In this document: piece after piece, positions 33,139 through 40,838 of the stretch
Position numbering within the stretch: the first letter of the stretch is position 1
Layout: every line of letters starts with the position of its first letter
Origin: Firmicutes bacterium CAG:24053_14
GTDB lineage: Bacteria; Bacillota; Clostridia; Oscillospirales; Oscillospiraceae
DNA: 40,838 bases
Assembly: GCA_001916715.1 (NCBI GenBank)
Contig: MNSZ01000048.1
Coordinates: 1-40,838, forward strand
Reading direction: 5' to 3'
Made by a program: the position numbers and the translations under genes
Notes under the pieces: model-generated
Told to the model about the DNA's origin: nothing
The model's database searches: none
Seen by the model: only the letters and a program-made list of their open reading frames with translations

Positions 33139-33678
33139 ATGAAGCATCTTAAAAGAAACGTGACTATTGCGGCGGTACTGCTGCTCGTATGTGCGGCGGT
33201 GTATCTCAACTGGTCGTACAACAACAAGTGGGGAACGGCAGACCCTGCCATGGTAAAGGCCGAGGACGCGGCGATGAAGGCGGCAAACGAAGCGTATGAA
33301 GCGGCAAACACAAAAAGCTCAACCGGCTACTTTGCCGAAGCCAGGCTCAATCGTCAGGTATCGCGAGATGAGGCAATAAAGCTGCTCGAGGATGCGGTGA
33401 AATCCGACACGGCTTCTCAGGAGACGATAGACTCCGCCATGACGTCAATATCCGCTATGGCAAACTATTCGATGAAGGAATCGCAGCTTGAAAACAAACT
33501 GCTTGCCAAGGACTTTTCCGACTGCGTTGTGTATATGAGCGAGGACTCCATAACCGTTGCAGTTCCCGCACCTAAAGATGGGCTGAGCGAAGCTGCCGTT
33601 GCGAGAATAACCGAGACTGTAACCTCTGAAACCTCGTATACTGCCGCTCAGCTCAATGTTATAGAGGTTCCATCGTAA
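33139..33678 (+). CDS. spoIIIAH: Stage III sporulation protein AH
   Basis: A 179-residue SpoIIIAH-like protein, which in Bacillus binds forespore SpoIIQ across the intermembrane space. One N-terminal membrane helix (about 7-25) is followed by an alanine-rich linker (about 38-56) and the family block YFAEARLNRQVSRDEAIKLL and then a ring-building domain. The ending ETSYTAAQLNVIEV is typical. ATG 33139 is one base after the spoIIIAG stop, with ggagggt upstream. A strong terminator follows, closing the spoIIIA operon. No spoIIQ gene is in the window. Confidence 0.92.
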   Translation: MKHLKRNVTIAAVLLLVCAAVYLNWSYNNKWGTADPAMVKAEDAAMKAANEAYEAANTKSSTGYFAEARLNRQVSRDEAIKLLEDAVKSDTASQETIDSAMTSISAMANYSMKESQLENKLLAKDFSDCVVYMSEDSITVAVPAPKDGLSEAAVARITETVTSETSYTAAQLNVIEVPS

Positions 33679-33705
33679 AAAAGACGGGAAATTCCCGTCT
33701 TTTTT
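33677..33705 (+). terminator. Rho-independent terminator after spoIIIAH
   Basis: Stem AAAAAAGACGGG / CCCGTCTTTTTT with loop AAATT; the A-run and T-run make it work in either direction. The spoIIIAH stop codon (TAA, 33676-33678) leads straight into the stem. Confidence 0.9.
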
Positions 33706-33726
33706 CTTTATTTTTGACTTGTGTTG

Positions 33727-33735
33727 TGGTACAAT
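33727..33735 (+). promoter_or_regulatory. Extended -10 promoter for asp23-nusB-xseA
   Basis: TGGTACAAT (TGn followed by TACAAT at 33730-33735) lies 50 bases before the Asp23 start and after the spoIIIA terminator. TTGACT at 33714-33719 is too close to serve with this -10 (10-base gap), but would be 15 bases from a second possible -10, TACTAT (33735-33740). Confidence 0.5.
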
Positions 33736-33785
33736 ACTATGACAGAATTTTTGCACCCATGGTGTAGACAAAACGGAGGCATAAC

Positions 33786-34148
33786 ATGAGCGAAAACTAC
33801 ATTAGCTGCAAAGCTGAGAACGGCAGCATAAATATATCCGAAGAAGTCATTTCCGCAATGGTGCGCACAGCCGTCACCGAGGTTGAAGGAGTTGCCGGAA
33901 TCTCCAACACGACTACTGGCGAAATAGCCGAGCTTATCGGAATAAAATCCATGTCCAAGGGCATCACCGTTCAGATAATTGATGACACCGTTAAGGTTGA
34001 CGTTATCATTCTTGTACGCTACGGCTGCAATATAGTAAACGTTGCGCGTGAGGTACAGAACTCCGTCGGCGAGGTCGTTCAGGCTGTTACCGGTATTGAA
34101 AAAGCAGAGATAAACGTTCACGTTTCCGGCGTGGCTTTTGAGAAGTAA
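33786..34148 (+). CDS. Asp23/Gls24 family envelope stress response protein
   Basis: A 120-residue Asp23 domain protein. The pattern GSINISEEVISAMVRTAVTE, VEGVAGISNTTTGEIAELIG, VKVDVIILVRYGCNIVNVAR and INVHVSGVAFEK spans almost the whole protein. In Staphylococcus such proteins collect at the membrane and respond to cell-wall stress; Bacillus YqhY, next to nusB as here, is linked to fatty-acid synthesis control. A good ribosome binding site (cggagg, 33774-33779) precedes the ATG. nusB follows after 18 bases. Confidence 0.93.
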   Translation: MSENYISCKAENGSINISEEVISAMVRTAVTEVEGVAGISNTTTGEIAELIGIKSMSKGITVQIIDDTVKVDVIILVRYGCNIVNVAREVQNSVGEVVQAVTGIEKAEINVHVSGVAFEK

Positions 34149-34166
34149 AACACGAGGTATTTGAGG

Positions 34167-34649
34167 ATGAAGAGAACTACCGCCAGAGAAATTGCGGTTC
34201 AGCTGAGCTTTTATGCAAGTACAAGCGAAAAAGATGTGGACGAGCTGCTCAATGAGTTTTTCAACAAAGAGTATTATGATACTCTTGCCGATGAAAATGA
34301 GTTGTTTGCCGAATATCCGGAGAAAAAGCAGCAGGAGTATATCTCGCGTCTTGTAAAAACGGTTTACGATTACCGCATTCAGATAGACAAGCTTATTGAA
34401 AAATACGCTCAGGGCTGGAAGCCGGAGAGAATGTCGAAAACCGCTATGGCGATCCTGCGCTGTGCAGTAAGCGAGATCATGTATATGGACGATATTCCGG
34501 CAAACGCTGCAATTAACGAGGCTGTTGAGCTTGCAAAAGGCTATGACGAGGCGGAAACCGTTTCGTTTATAAACGGTATCCTCGGCGGCATTATGCGCGG
34601 CGAGTTCTCAGAGACCGAAGGTACGCAGGATATAACGGAGACTGTGTGA
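34167..34649 (+). CDS. nusB: Transcription antitermination factor NusB
   Basis: A 160-residue RNA-binding protein that with NusE binds boxA of rRNA leaders. TTAREIAVQLSFYAST at the N-terminus, WKPERMSKTAMAILRCAVSE and IPANAAINEAVELAKGYDEA (the conserved C-terminal block) are all seen. ATG 34167 fits gaggt 8 bases upstream; in-frame TTG 34161 is less likely. The last base of the stop overlaps the xseA ATG. nusB-xseA-xseB is conserved in Firmicutes. A middle stretch rich in E and K (about 25-60) looks variable. Confidence 0.94.
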   Translation: MKRTTAREIAVQLSFYASTSEKDVDELLNEFFNKEYYDTLADENELFAEYPEKKQQEYISRLVKTVYDYRIQIDKLIEKYAQGWKPERMSKTAMAILRCAVSEIMYMDDIPANAAINEAVELAKGYDEAETVSFINGILGGIMRGEFSETEGTQDITETV

Positions 34650-35863
34650 TGAGCCAGAACAGTATCACCGTGTCCGAGCTTAACCAGATGATAAAGACGC
34701 TTATCGACGGCGAACCGATTCTGAGCAAAGTTTGCGTACGCGGAGAATTATCTAACTACAAGATATATCCTTCAGGTCATCATTACTTTACGCTGAAGGA
34801 TGCCGAGAGCAGCCTTCGCTGCGTTATGTTTAAAAGCAGTGCGTCCAAGCTGCGCTTTCGCCCCGAAAGTGGAATGGGCGTCACTGCTTTTGGACGTATA
34901 TCAGTATTTCCGCGCGACGGTGCGTATCAGCTTTACTGCACCGACCTTATTCCCGAGGGAACAGGCGATCTTCAGATAGCCTATGAGCAGCTAAAGGCAA
35001 AGCTTGCAGCCGAGGGACTGTTTGACCCGGCTCATAAAAAGCCTCTTCCGCAGTTTCCGGAAAAGATCGCGATCATAACATCGTCTGCCGGAGCGGCGGT
35101 TCACGATATGATACGCATACTCGGTACGCGCTGGAGCATGACTAAGGTCGTGCTTTTGCCGGTTCGTGTTCAGGGCGTTGAAGCTCCGCCGGAGATAGTC
35201 GGTGCGATACGCTACGCAAATAAGCATAAGGTCGCGGACCTCATAATAACAGGCCGCGGCGGCGGCTCGATCGAAGACCTGTGGGCTTTTAACGACGAGC
35301 GAGTGGCAAGGGCAATATACGAGTCCGAGCTACCTGTTATCTCCGCCGTTGGGCATGAGCCGGATGTTACGATATCCGACTATGTTGCGGATGTCCGTGC
35401 CTCCACTCCGTCAAACGCGGCAGAAATCGCTGTTCCCGACGAAGCCGAGATACGCGAGTATCTTATGAATATGAACATACGTCAGACGCAGGCTATGCAG
35501 AAAAGTCTCGGCCGCATGAGCACTCGGCTTGATGATATAAGAAACCGCCGTGTTCTTCTTGACCCAATGGCGTATGTCGATACCAAGCGCACAGAGCTTG
35601 ACTATGTTCGCGGCAAGCTTATTGCCGCTGCCGAAAAGACAAATGCGGCAAACAGGCATAAATTCGTGGCGCTTGCGGCGTCGCTCGATGCTATGAGCCC
35701 GCTCAAGGTCCTCGGCAGGGGATATGCCATCGCATCAAGCGAAAGCGGCGAGCTTATAAAAAGCGTCGGCGATGTAAATAAGGGCGATAAGCTCAGTCTC
35801 AGCGTCAGCGACGGACTTATAAAATGCACTGTAGATGAAAGTGAGGCAAAAAGCCATGGCTAA
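34649..35863 (+). CDS. xseA: Exodeoxyribonuclease VII large subunit
   Basis: A 404-residue catalytic subunit of the single-strand nuclease ExoVII. The N-terminal OB-fold covers about 5-100 (VCVRGELSNYKIYPSGHHYF). The catalytic domain contains FPEKIAIITSSAGAAVHDMI, the motif ITGRGGGSIEDLWAFNDE (about 200-217) and ISAVGHEPDVTISDYVADVR. A coiled-coil region follows (about 280-350), then a C-terminal segment with VLGRGYAIASSESGELIKSV. ATG 34649 overlaps the nusB stop. The 3' end overlaps xseB by 8 bases. Confidence 0.96.
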   Translation: MSQNSITVSELNQMIKTLIDGEPILSKVCVRGELSNYKIYPSGHHYFTLKDAESSLRCVMFKSSASKLRFRPESGMGVTAFGRISVFPRDGAYQLYCTDLIPEGTGDLQIAYEQLKAKLAAEGLFDPAHKKPLPQFPEKIAIITSSAGAAVHDMIRILGTRWSMTKVVLLPVRVQGVEAPPEIVGAIRYANKHKVADLIITGRGGGSIEDLWAFNDERVARAIYESELPVISAVGHEPDVTISDYVADVRASTPSNAAEIAVPDEAEIREYLMNMNIRQTQAMQKSLGRMSTRLDDIRNRRVLLDPMAYVDTKRTELDYVRGKLIAAAEKTNAANRHKFVALAASLDAMSPLKVLGRGYAIASSESGELIKSVGDVNKGDKLSLSVSDGLIKCTVDESEAKSHG

Positions 35864-36083
35864 AGATAAAATGAGCTTTGAGGATTCGGTAAAGCGCCTT
35901 GACGAGATCGTCAAGCTGCTCGAGCGCGGAGACGCGCCCCTGAGCGAATCGCTGAAGCTTTTTGAAGAGGGTACGTCTCTCATATCCAATTGCGACACGC
36001 TGCTCAATGAAGCAGAACAGAAGGTCGTAAAGCTCAGGAAAGGTCAGGACGGGGAGCCGGAGGAGCTTCCGTTTGGTGAGTGA
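35856..36083 (+). CDS. xseB: Exodeoxyribonuclease VII small subunit
   Basis: A 75-residue partner of XseA. The core SFEDSVKRLDEIVKLLERGD, APLSESLKLFEEGTSLISNC forms the usual helical hairpin. ATG 35856 is chosen because homologues begin MAKDKMSFED and gtgagg lies about 9 bases upstream; ATG 35835 is in frame further inside xseA. The C-terminal tail is acidic. ispA begins 1 base after the stop. Confidence 0.94.
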   Translation: MAKDKMSFEDSVKRLDEIVKLLERGDAPLSESLKLFEEGTSLISNCDTLLNEAEQKVVKLRKGQDGEPEELPFGE

Positions 36084-36084
36084 T

Positions 36085-36951
36085 ATGACGGCAAAGGAAT
36101 ATAAAAAACTTGTAGATTTAAAGCTTTCGGAGTTTTTCAATCCCTCAGGGCTGAGCTACGACGGGCTTCTTGAATCAATGCATTACAGCCTTACAGCCGG
36201 CGGCAAGCGCATACGGCCGACGCTTGTTCTTGAGTTTTGCCGTATCTCAGGCGGAGACATTGAAAAAGCCCTTCCTGTTGCGTGCGCAATAGAAATGCTG
36301 CATACCTACAGCCTAATTCACGATGATCTGCCGTGCATGGACAATGATGAGCTTCGCCGCGGCAAGCCGACAAATCATGTTGTTTACGGTGAATGCACCG
36401 CAACGCTGGCAGGCGACGCTCTTCAGGCCGAGGCTTTCGGCACGATAGCTCGTAGTGAGCTTCCGGCAGAGAACAAGATCGCCTGCGTCGAGATCCTTGC
36501 CGACGCCGTAGGCAGCGACGGGATGTGTGCCGGGCAGTATCTCGATATGGTTGGCGAGAGTGAGATCCTCACAGAATCGGAGCTTGACGACATCAATTCG
36601 CGAAAGACCGGAGCGCTGCTTATTGCTGCATGCCGCATGGGCGTTGCAGCCGCCGGAGGAAGCGGCGAGATGCTCGAAGCCGCCGCACATTACGGCGCTT
36701 GCGTCGGCGCGGCATTCCAGATACGCGACGATATTCTGGACGTTATCAGCACAAGCGAGGAGCTTGGAAAGCCCGTAGGCTCGGATGCGCAGGAGCACAA
36801 GAATACATACATGGCTCTGCTTGGCGAGGAAAGATGCATGGAAATGGTCGAAAATCTGACAAATAAGGCGAAAAGCGCGCTTTGCGGCACGTTTAACGAC
36901 ACGAAGTTTCTCTGCGACCTTGCCGATTCCATGGTAACGAGAAGAAAATGA
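36085..36951 (+). CDS. ispA: Polyprenyl synthetase (farnesyl diphosphate synthase type)
   Basis: A 288-residue enzyme joining IPP with DMAPP/GPP to make farnesyl diphosphate. GGKRIRPTLVLEF is at about 39-51. The first aspartate-rich motif DDLPCMD (80-86) has the DDxxxxD form, followed by ELRRGKPTNH; the second is QIRDDILD (212-219). The FARM region SLIHDDLPCMDND agrees with bacterial FPP synthases. ATG 36085 has ggtgag just upstream and overlaps nothing. With dxs downstream it supplies isoprenoid chains. A hairpin follows the stop. Confidence 0.95.
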   Translation: MTAKEYKKLVDLKLSEFFNPSGLSYDGLLESMHYSLTAGGKRIRPTLVLEFCRISGGDIEKALPVACAIEMLHTYSLIHDDLPCMDNDELRRGKPTNHVVYGECTATLAGDALQAEAFGTIARSELPAENKIACVEILADAVGSDGMCAGQYLDMVGESEILTESELDDINSRKTGALLIAACRMGVAAAGGSGEMLEAAAHYGACVGAAFQIRDDILDVISTSEELGKPVGSDAQEHKNTYMALLGEERCMEMVENLTNKAKSALCGTFNDTKFLCDLADSMVTRRK

Positions 36952-36966
36952 AGTGAATAATCTGTA

Positions 36967-37006
36967 AAACCGCGGCGAATGTCACTTGTAATCCTCGCCG
37001 CGGTTT
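36967..37006 (+). terminator. Hairpin after ispA, probable weak terminator
   Basis: A perfect 12-base-pair inverted repeat (AAACCGCGGCGA / TCGCCGCGGTTT) with a 16-base loop is followed by GTTATACTG. The T-run is only three bases and lies inside the stem, so termination may be partial. Confidence 0.6.
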
Positions 37007-37014
37007 GTTATACT
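36986..37014 (+). promoter_or_regulatory. Promoter for dxs overlapping the ispA hairpin
   Basis: TTGTAA (36986-36991) and TATACT (37009-37014) are 17 bases apart, with an extended -10 TGT at 37006-37008. The -35 falls in the hairpin loop and the spacer covers its 3' arm. Transcription would start near 37021, about 42 bases before dxs. Confidence 0.6.
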
Positions 37015-37062
37015 GTAAAATAGTATATTTTACGAATATTTAGTTAAATACGAGGTTTTGTT

Positions 37063-38904
37063 TTGAATATCCTGAATAAAGTCAATTCCTCTAACGATAT
37101 AAAACGCCTCAATAAAAACGAGCTTCCTCAGCTTTGCGCCGAGCTTCGCGAGTTTATTATTGAAAACGTTTCCAAAACAGGAGGACATCTTGCATCCAAT
37201 CTCGGCACCGTCGAGCTTACCGTTGCGCTGCACAGAGTTTATGACAGTGCGGTGGACAGAATCGTGTTCGATGTCGGCCATCAGAGCTATGCTCACAAAA
37301 TAATAACAGGCCGACGCGACGCATTCGGCACTCTGCGCTGCTACGGCGGCTTATCCGGGTTTCCCAAGCCCTACGAAGCCGATGACGACGCTTTCATCGC
37401 CGGCCACGCTTCAAACTCGGTGTCGGTCGCTCTCGGCATGGCTCGCGCGAGAACCATAAAGGGTGAAAACTACAGTGTGTGCGCCGTTATAGGTGATGGC
37501 GCGCTGACCGGCGGCCTTGCCTATGAGGGCCTTGCCAATGTCGGCGGAAGCAGCGAGCCGATCGTAATAATTCTTAACGATAACGGCATGAGCATCAACG
37601 GCAACGTCGGTGGTATGGCAAAGCTGCTGTCAAAAGAACGCGTAAAGCCCGGGTATATCAACTTCAAGCGGTGGTACAGGCAGGCTGTCAGCGGAATGGA
37701 CGGCATTTATAACGCAAGCCATAAGCTCAAAGAAGCTCTCAAAAAGTCGATATTGCCGTCGAATATGTTCGACTCTATGGGCATATATTACCTCGGCCCC
37801 GTTGACGGACATGACGTTGACCAGCTTGAAACGGTCATCCGCTGGGCCAAGGAAATGAACACGCCCGTGCTTGTGCATGTTATAAGCAAAAAGGGCAAGG
37901 GCTGCGCATATGCCGAGGAGCACCCGGAACGGTATCACGGCGTCGGGAAATTTGACCCTGCTACGGGGCAAATGCCGGAAGCAAAGCCGTGCTTTTCGTC
38001 TGTTTTCGGCAATAAGCTTACGCAGCTTGCCGAGACAAACCATAATATTGTAGCCATAACCGCCGCAATGTGCGCCGGAACAGGTCTTACCGGGTTTTCC
38101 GAGCGATTTCCGGATAGATTTTTCGATGTCGGCATAGCCGAGGAGCATGCAGTTTCAATGGCTGCCGGCATGGCGAAGCAGGGGCTTTTGCCTGTCGTCG
38201 CAATATACTCGGGATTTCTCCAGCGCGCATATGATATGCTCATCCACGATGTTTCGCTTCAGGATCTGCATGTCGTTTTCTGCGTTGACAGAGCAGGCCT
38301 TGTCGGAAACGACGGCGAAACTCACCACGGCGCTTTTGATATCAGCTATCTGCGCTCGGTTCCGCACATGCAGGTGCTGTGCCCGGCAAACTTTGCCGAG
38401 CTTGAAGCTATGCTTGACGAGGCCGTAAACCGTATGTCCGGCCCTGTCGCGATCAGATATCCGCGCGGCGGCGAAGGCCGATACACCGATTGCCATACAG
38501 AAGGCTGCACTCATCTCCGCAGCGGAAACGACATAACTATCGCCGCATACGGCACAGATATAAACATTGCACTCAATACGGCGGACATACTCGCCGATAA
38601 GGGCATCCATGCCGATGTCTATAAGCTTTCGCGCCTTGACAGCGGCTATTATGCCGATATTATTGACTCGATGCGGAAAACAGGGCGCTTTCTTATGAGT
38701 GAGCAGGTTTGCCAAACCGGATGCATTGCCGATGAGATCCTCGCCTATGCCGAGCGCGCAGGTGTTAAGATAGAATGCGCATATACTCCGAATCTCGGCA
38801 GCGGCATTGTCGTTCAGGGCACAGTGCCCGAACTGATAAGACACTGCGGACTTGATGAAAACAGTCTTGCAAAAGCAGCCGAAAAGCTGGTCAGGGGTGA
38901 ATAA
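37063..38904 (+). CDS. dxs: 1-deoxy-D-xylulose-5-phosphate synthase
   Basis: A 613-residue thiamine-diphosphate enzyme starting the MEP pathway from pyruvate and glyceraldehyde 3-phosphate. GHLASNLGTVELTVALH (41-57), the thiamine-binding GDG (144-146, in IGDGALTGGLAYEGLANVG) with NDN (172-174), and the catalytic E360 in DVGIAEEHAVSMAAGMAK are present. DRAGLVGNDGETHHGAFD and the C-terminal transketolase domain follow. The start is TTG 37063 with cgaggt 6 bases upstream. The stop overlaps tlyA by one base. The first 20 residues differ from common homologues, which is normal. Confidence 0.96.
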   Translation: MNILNKVNSSNDIKRLNKNELPQLCAELREFIIENVSKTGGHLASNLGTVELTVALHRVYDSAVDRIVFDVGHQSYAHKIITGRRDAFGTLRCYGGLSGFPKPYEADDDAFIAGHASNSVSVALGMARARTIKGENYSVCAVIGDGALTGGLAYEGLANVGGSSEPIVIILNDNGMSINGNVGGMAKLLSKERVKPGYINFKRWYRQAVSGMDGIYNASHKLKEALKKSILPSNMFDSMGIYYLGPVDGHDVDQLETVIRWAKEMNTPVLVHVISKKGKGCAYAEEHPERYHGVGKFDPATGQMPEAKPCFSSVFGNKLTQLAETNHNIVAITAAMCAGTGLTGFSERFPDRFFDVGIAEEHAVSMAAGMAKQGLLPVVAIYSGFLQRAYDMLIHDVSLQDLHVVFCVDRAGLVGNDGETHHGAFDISYLRSVPHMQVLCPANFAELEAMLDEAVNRMSGPVAIRYPRGGEGRYTDCHTEGCTHLRSGNDITIAAYGTDINIALNTADILADKGIHADVYKLSRLDSGYYADIIDSMRKTGRFLMSEQVCQTGCIADEILAYAERAGVKIECAYTPNLGSGIVVQGTVPELIRHCGLDENSLAKAAEKLVRGE

Positions 38905-39698
38905 TGAAAAAAATAAGACTCGATCAGCTTGTTTTTGACCTTGGTCTTACCGAGAGCAGGGAAAGAGCTAAGACCACTGTAATGAGCGGACTTGTATTTG
39001 TTAACGGACAGCGTGCCGATAAGCCGGGTATGCAGGTATCACCTGACGCAAACGTTGAAGTAAAGGGGGCTGCGCTCCCGTACGTCAGCCGGGGAGGCTT
39101 CAAGCTCGAAAAGGCACTCAAGGTCTTTCCTGTGGATCCGGAGGATAAGGTCTGCATCGACTGCGGTGCGTCCACCGGTGGATTTACTGATGTTCTCCTG
39201 CAAAACGGGGCAAAAAAAGTGTATTCGGTCGATGTGGGATACGGTCAGCTTGCGTGGAGTCTCAGGCAGGACGTGCGTGTTATAAACATGGAGCGCACCA
39301 ATATAAGGTACATTAGCTCTGATCAGATACCCGAGCCTATCGACATGGCCGTTATGGATCTGTCGTTCATATCTATTAAGCTTGTTCTTCCGGCTGTGTG
39401 CTCGCTGCTCAAGGACGGCGGAGAGCTTGTGTGCCTTATCAAACCGCAGTTTGAGGCCGGCAGGGAAGAGGTCGGAAAAAAAGGCGTTGTCAGGGACAAA
39501 GGCGTCCACCTTTCGGTTATCGAGAGCATTCTCGATTTTGCGCCGAGCGTCGGGATGACAGTTATGGGGCTGGATTTTTCGCCGATAAAGGGGCCCGAGG
39601 GAAACATTGAGTATCTATGCTACATGAAAAAGGGCAGCTTTGATGCCCCAATTATAGATGCGCAGGCTATCGTTGAAGCCTCGCACGAAAAACTGTGA
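38904..39698 (+). CDS. tlyA: TlyA family rRNA methyltransferase
   Basis: A 264-residue protein with an N-terminal S4 RNA-binding domain (about 3-62, IRLDQLVFDLGLTESRERAK) and an FtsJ-like methyltransferase domain. The SAM motif is DCGASTGGFTDVLLQNGAKK (86-105). VYSVDVGYGQLAWSLR, MAVMDLSFISIKLVLPAV and LIKPQFEAGREEVGKKGVVR follow. Mycobacterial TlyA methylates ribose in 16S and 23S rRNA; older names call it haemolysin. Position between dxs and nadK is standard in Clostridia. Confidence 0.94.
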   Translation: MKKIRLDQLVFDLGLTESRERAKTTVMSGLVFVNGQRADKPGMQVSPDANVEVKGAALPYVSRGGFKLEKALKVFPVDPEDKVCIDCGASTGGFTDVLLQNGAKKVYSVDVGYGQLAWSLRQDVRVINMERTNIRYISSDQIPEPIDMAVMDLSFISIKLVLPAVCSLLKDGGELVCLIKPQFEAGREEVGKKGVVRDKGVHLSVIESILDFAPSVGMTVMGLDFSPIKGPEGNIEYLCYMKKGSFDAPIIDAQAIVEASHEKL

Positions 39699-39705
39699 GG
39701 TAAAA

Positions 39706-40572
39706 ATGTCCGAACTGATAGTGTTGTGCCCAAATCCATACAGGGATTGCGGCCTTGAGCTTACAAAAAAGGCAAAACAGTTATTAAAAAGCGGCGGATA
39801 TGAAGTTGCGATCTGCCCGGTTTTCGGAGCGCACGATGCCAAGGTCATCCCCGACGACGTCGAGCTTACCGCGTGGAGCGCCGTTACGGAGCGCGCGGCC
39901 TTGTATATCGTCATCGGCGGAGACGGCACCATTCTGCACACCGCAAGGTATCTTAACCACACTCAGATCCCCATGCTTGGAGTAAACCTCGGAACCAAGG
40001 GCTTTATGGCGTCGATCGAGCCGGAGGATATCGGCCGGATACTTGAAGCCGCCGCAGGAAACTACTCCTCAAGCTTCAGAATGATGATAGACGTTGAGCT
40101 TATCCGAAACGGAGAGGTAATTTACACCGATATCGGACTCAACGACGCCGTTATTCACGGCATGGGCGACTGCATAAAGCTCACCGCCCGGTGCGACGGT
40201 GAAAGGATAATGAGCTACTCGGGCGACGGTGTTATCGTCGCAACGCCGACAGGCTCCACCGGCTACTCAATGTCGGCAGGCGGCCCGATCGTTGAACCTG
40301 AGGCATACAACTTTATAGTGTCGCCGATCTGTGCCCATTATATAGGCTCAAGAAGCTTTGTTCTGTCATCCGAGCACAAGATAACCATTAAAGCGGAAAA
40401 GCTTCACGATCGCCGCGCGTATGTATCTGTTGACGGAACCGACGGATTTGAGCTTGCAAACGAGGATATCGTCATCGTTCGCCGCTCGTCAAAGCTTGCA
40501 AACCTCGTCCATCTCGGCGAGCGCAGCTTTTATGATTCAACATTTGAAAAATTGCAATACAAAGTTGACTGA
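39706..40572 (+). CDS. nadK: NAD kinase
   Basis: A 288-residue NAD+ kinase producing NADP+. The GGDGT motif (71-75, VIGGDGTILHTARYL) and the second conserved block GLNDAVIHG are present, as are ATPTGSTGYSMSAGGPIVEP and CAHYIGSRSFVLSSEHKITI. MLGVNLGTKGFMASIEPEDI is also typical. ATG 39706 follows gtgaggtaaaa; the same frame is open upstream inside tlyA but has no support. The spacing to tlyA is 7 bases. Confidence 0.96.
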   Translation: MSELIVLCPNPYRDCGLELTKKAKQLLKSGGYEVAICPVFGAHDAKVIPDDVELTAWSAVTERAALYIVIGGDGTILHTARYLNHTQIPMLGVNLGTKGFMASIEPEDIGRILEAAAGNYSSSFRMMIDVELIRNGEVIYTDIGLNDAVIHGMGDCIKLTARCDGERIMSYSGDGVIVATPTGSTGYSMSAGGPIVEPEAYNFIVSPICAHYIGSRSFVLSSEHKITIKAEKLHDRRAYVSVDGTDGFELANEDIVIVRRSSKLANLVHLGERSFYDSTFEKLQYKVD

Positions 40573-40586
40573 AAGGGGAAACTTAG

Positions 40587-40838
40587 TTGAAAGATTCAAG
40601 ACAAAGCGTTATTCTCCAGATAATCTCCGATCAGGAGATTGAGACACAGGCCCAGCTTATAAAAGCGCTTGCCGAGCACGGTATCCCCAGCACTCAGGCA
40701 ACGCTTTCAAGAGATATAAAGCAGCTTCATCTTGTAAAAGAACTCAGTAACAGCGGTAAATACCACTACGTTGTAAGCGGCAAATCGCGAAATAATGATC
40801 GCGAGCAGCGCCTTCGCAAAATTTTCAGAGAAAGCGTC
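40587..40838 (+). CDS. argR: Arginine repressor ArgR, 5' part
   Basis: The first 84 residues of ArgR, cut by the window end. The winged-helix DNA-binding domain is seen: SRQSVILQIISDQEIETQAQ, LIKALAEHGIPSTQATLSRD and IKQLHLVKEL, including the SRDIK recognition helix. The C-terminal arginine-binding domain lies outside. The start is TTG 40587 with gaaagggg (40571-40578) upstream. The nadK-argR(-recN) order is normal for Clostridia; whether recN follows cannot be seen. Confidence 0.93.
   Translation, partial: MKDSRQSVILQIISDQEIETQAQLIKALAEHGIPSTQATLSRDIKQLHLVKELSNSGKYHYVVSGKSRNNDREQRLRKIFRESV

Noticed and set aside
33714..33735. TTGACT and TACAAT upstream of Asp23 as a classical promoter.
   Set aside because: The spacing is only 10 bases; the extended -10 alone is the better reading.
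1..40838. Mobile elements, CRISPR arrays, phage or defence genes, tRNA or rRNA genes.
   Set aside because: Reading the coding regions and gaps on both strands showed no transposase, integrase, repeat-spacer array, defence family or tRNA-like cloverleaf; gene order is that of conserved core genome.

Overview
The window is a stretch of chromosome from a spore-forming, Gram-positive-type Clostridia bacterium, most likely of the Oscillospirales/Ruminococcaceae sort. This is inferred from gene content and order: the scpA-scpB-DUF2953-gerW-dacF-rluB run, an ispH-rpsA gene fusion, remA-gmk-rpoZ-priA, stp-prkC-rsgA, a complete spoIIIAA-AH operon next to a SipL-like coat protein, and xseA-xseB-ispA-dxs-tlyA-nadK-argR. 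Base composition is moderate (about half G+C by eye). All genes are on the + strand and many overlap by 4 bases (ATGA), so the region is read as a few long operons. Several genes start with TTG.

Layout. 1-5347: 3' end of engB, an M50 membrane protease, scpA/scpB (chromosome condensation), DUF2953 and GerW sporulation-linked proteins, a DacF-type carboxypeptidase, and rluB. 5400-7520: a MurR/RpiR-family regulator with its own promoter, followed by a broken flavoprotein gene. 7534-10298: cmk and the ispH-rpsA fusion, ending in a terminator. 10331-12123: promoter, carD, ispD, ispF, terminator. 12175-13544: a DUF3343 protein and a class V aminotransferase/cysteine desulfurase, a pair linked to selenium metabolism elsewhere. 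13556-18194: promoter, cdaA-cdaR (cyclic di-AMP synthesis), an RseC-like protein, yicC, remA, gmk, rpoZ, terminator. 18245-27587: priA, def, fmt, rsmB, rlmN, the Stp phosphatase and PASTA kinase pair, and rsgA. 27612-33705: a 50-residue membrane protein, the SipL-like protein and spoIIIAA-AH, closed by a terminator. 33727-40838: Asp23, nusB, xseA, xseB, ispA; then, from a promoter that overlaps a hairpin, dxs, tlyA, nadK and the 5' end of argR.

How the genes work together. Isoprenoid synthesis is strongly represented: dxs, ispD, ispF and ispH of the MEP pathway plus the prenyl synthase ispA. Translation is a second theme (rpsA, def, fmt, rsmB, rlmN, rluB, tlyA, engB, rsgA). Sporulation and envelope control are a third (spoIIIA, SipL, GerW, DacF, CdaA/CdaR, PrkC/Stp).

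No intergenic gap exceeds 300 bases. I found no CRISPR array, insertion sequence, prophage, tRNA or rRNA. I saw no clearly new biological system; this is mostly conserved core genome. The points most worth checking are the two-deletion flavoprotein pseudogene, the internal start signal for S1 inside the ispH-rpsA fusion with an AT-rich patch upstream of it, a SpoIIIAG lacking its usual central insert, a hairpin over the dacF ribosome binding site, and the promoter/hairpin overlap upstream of dxs.
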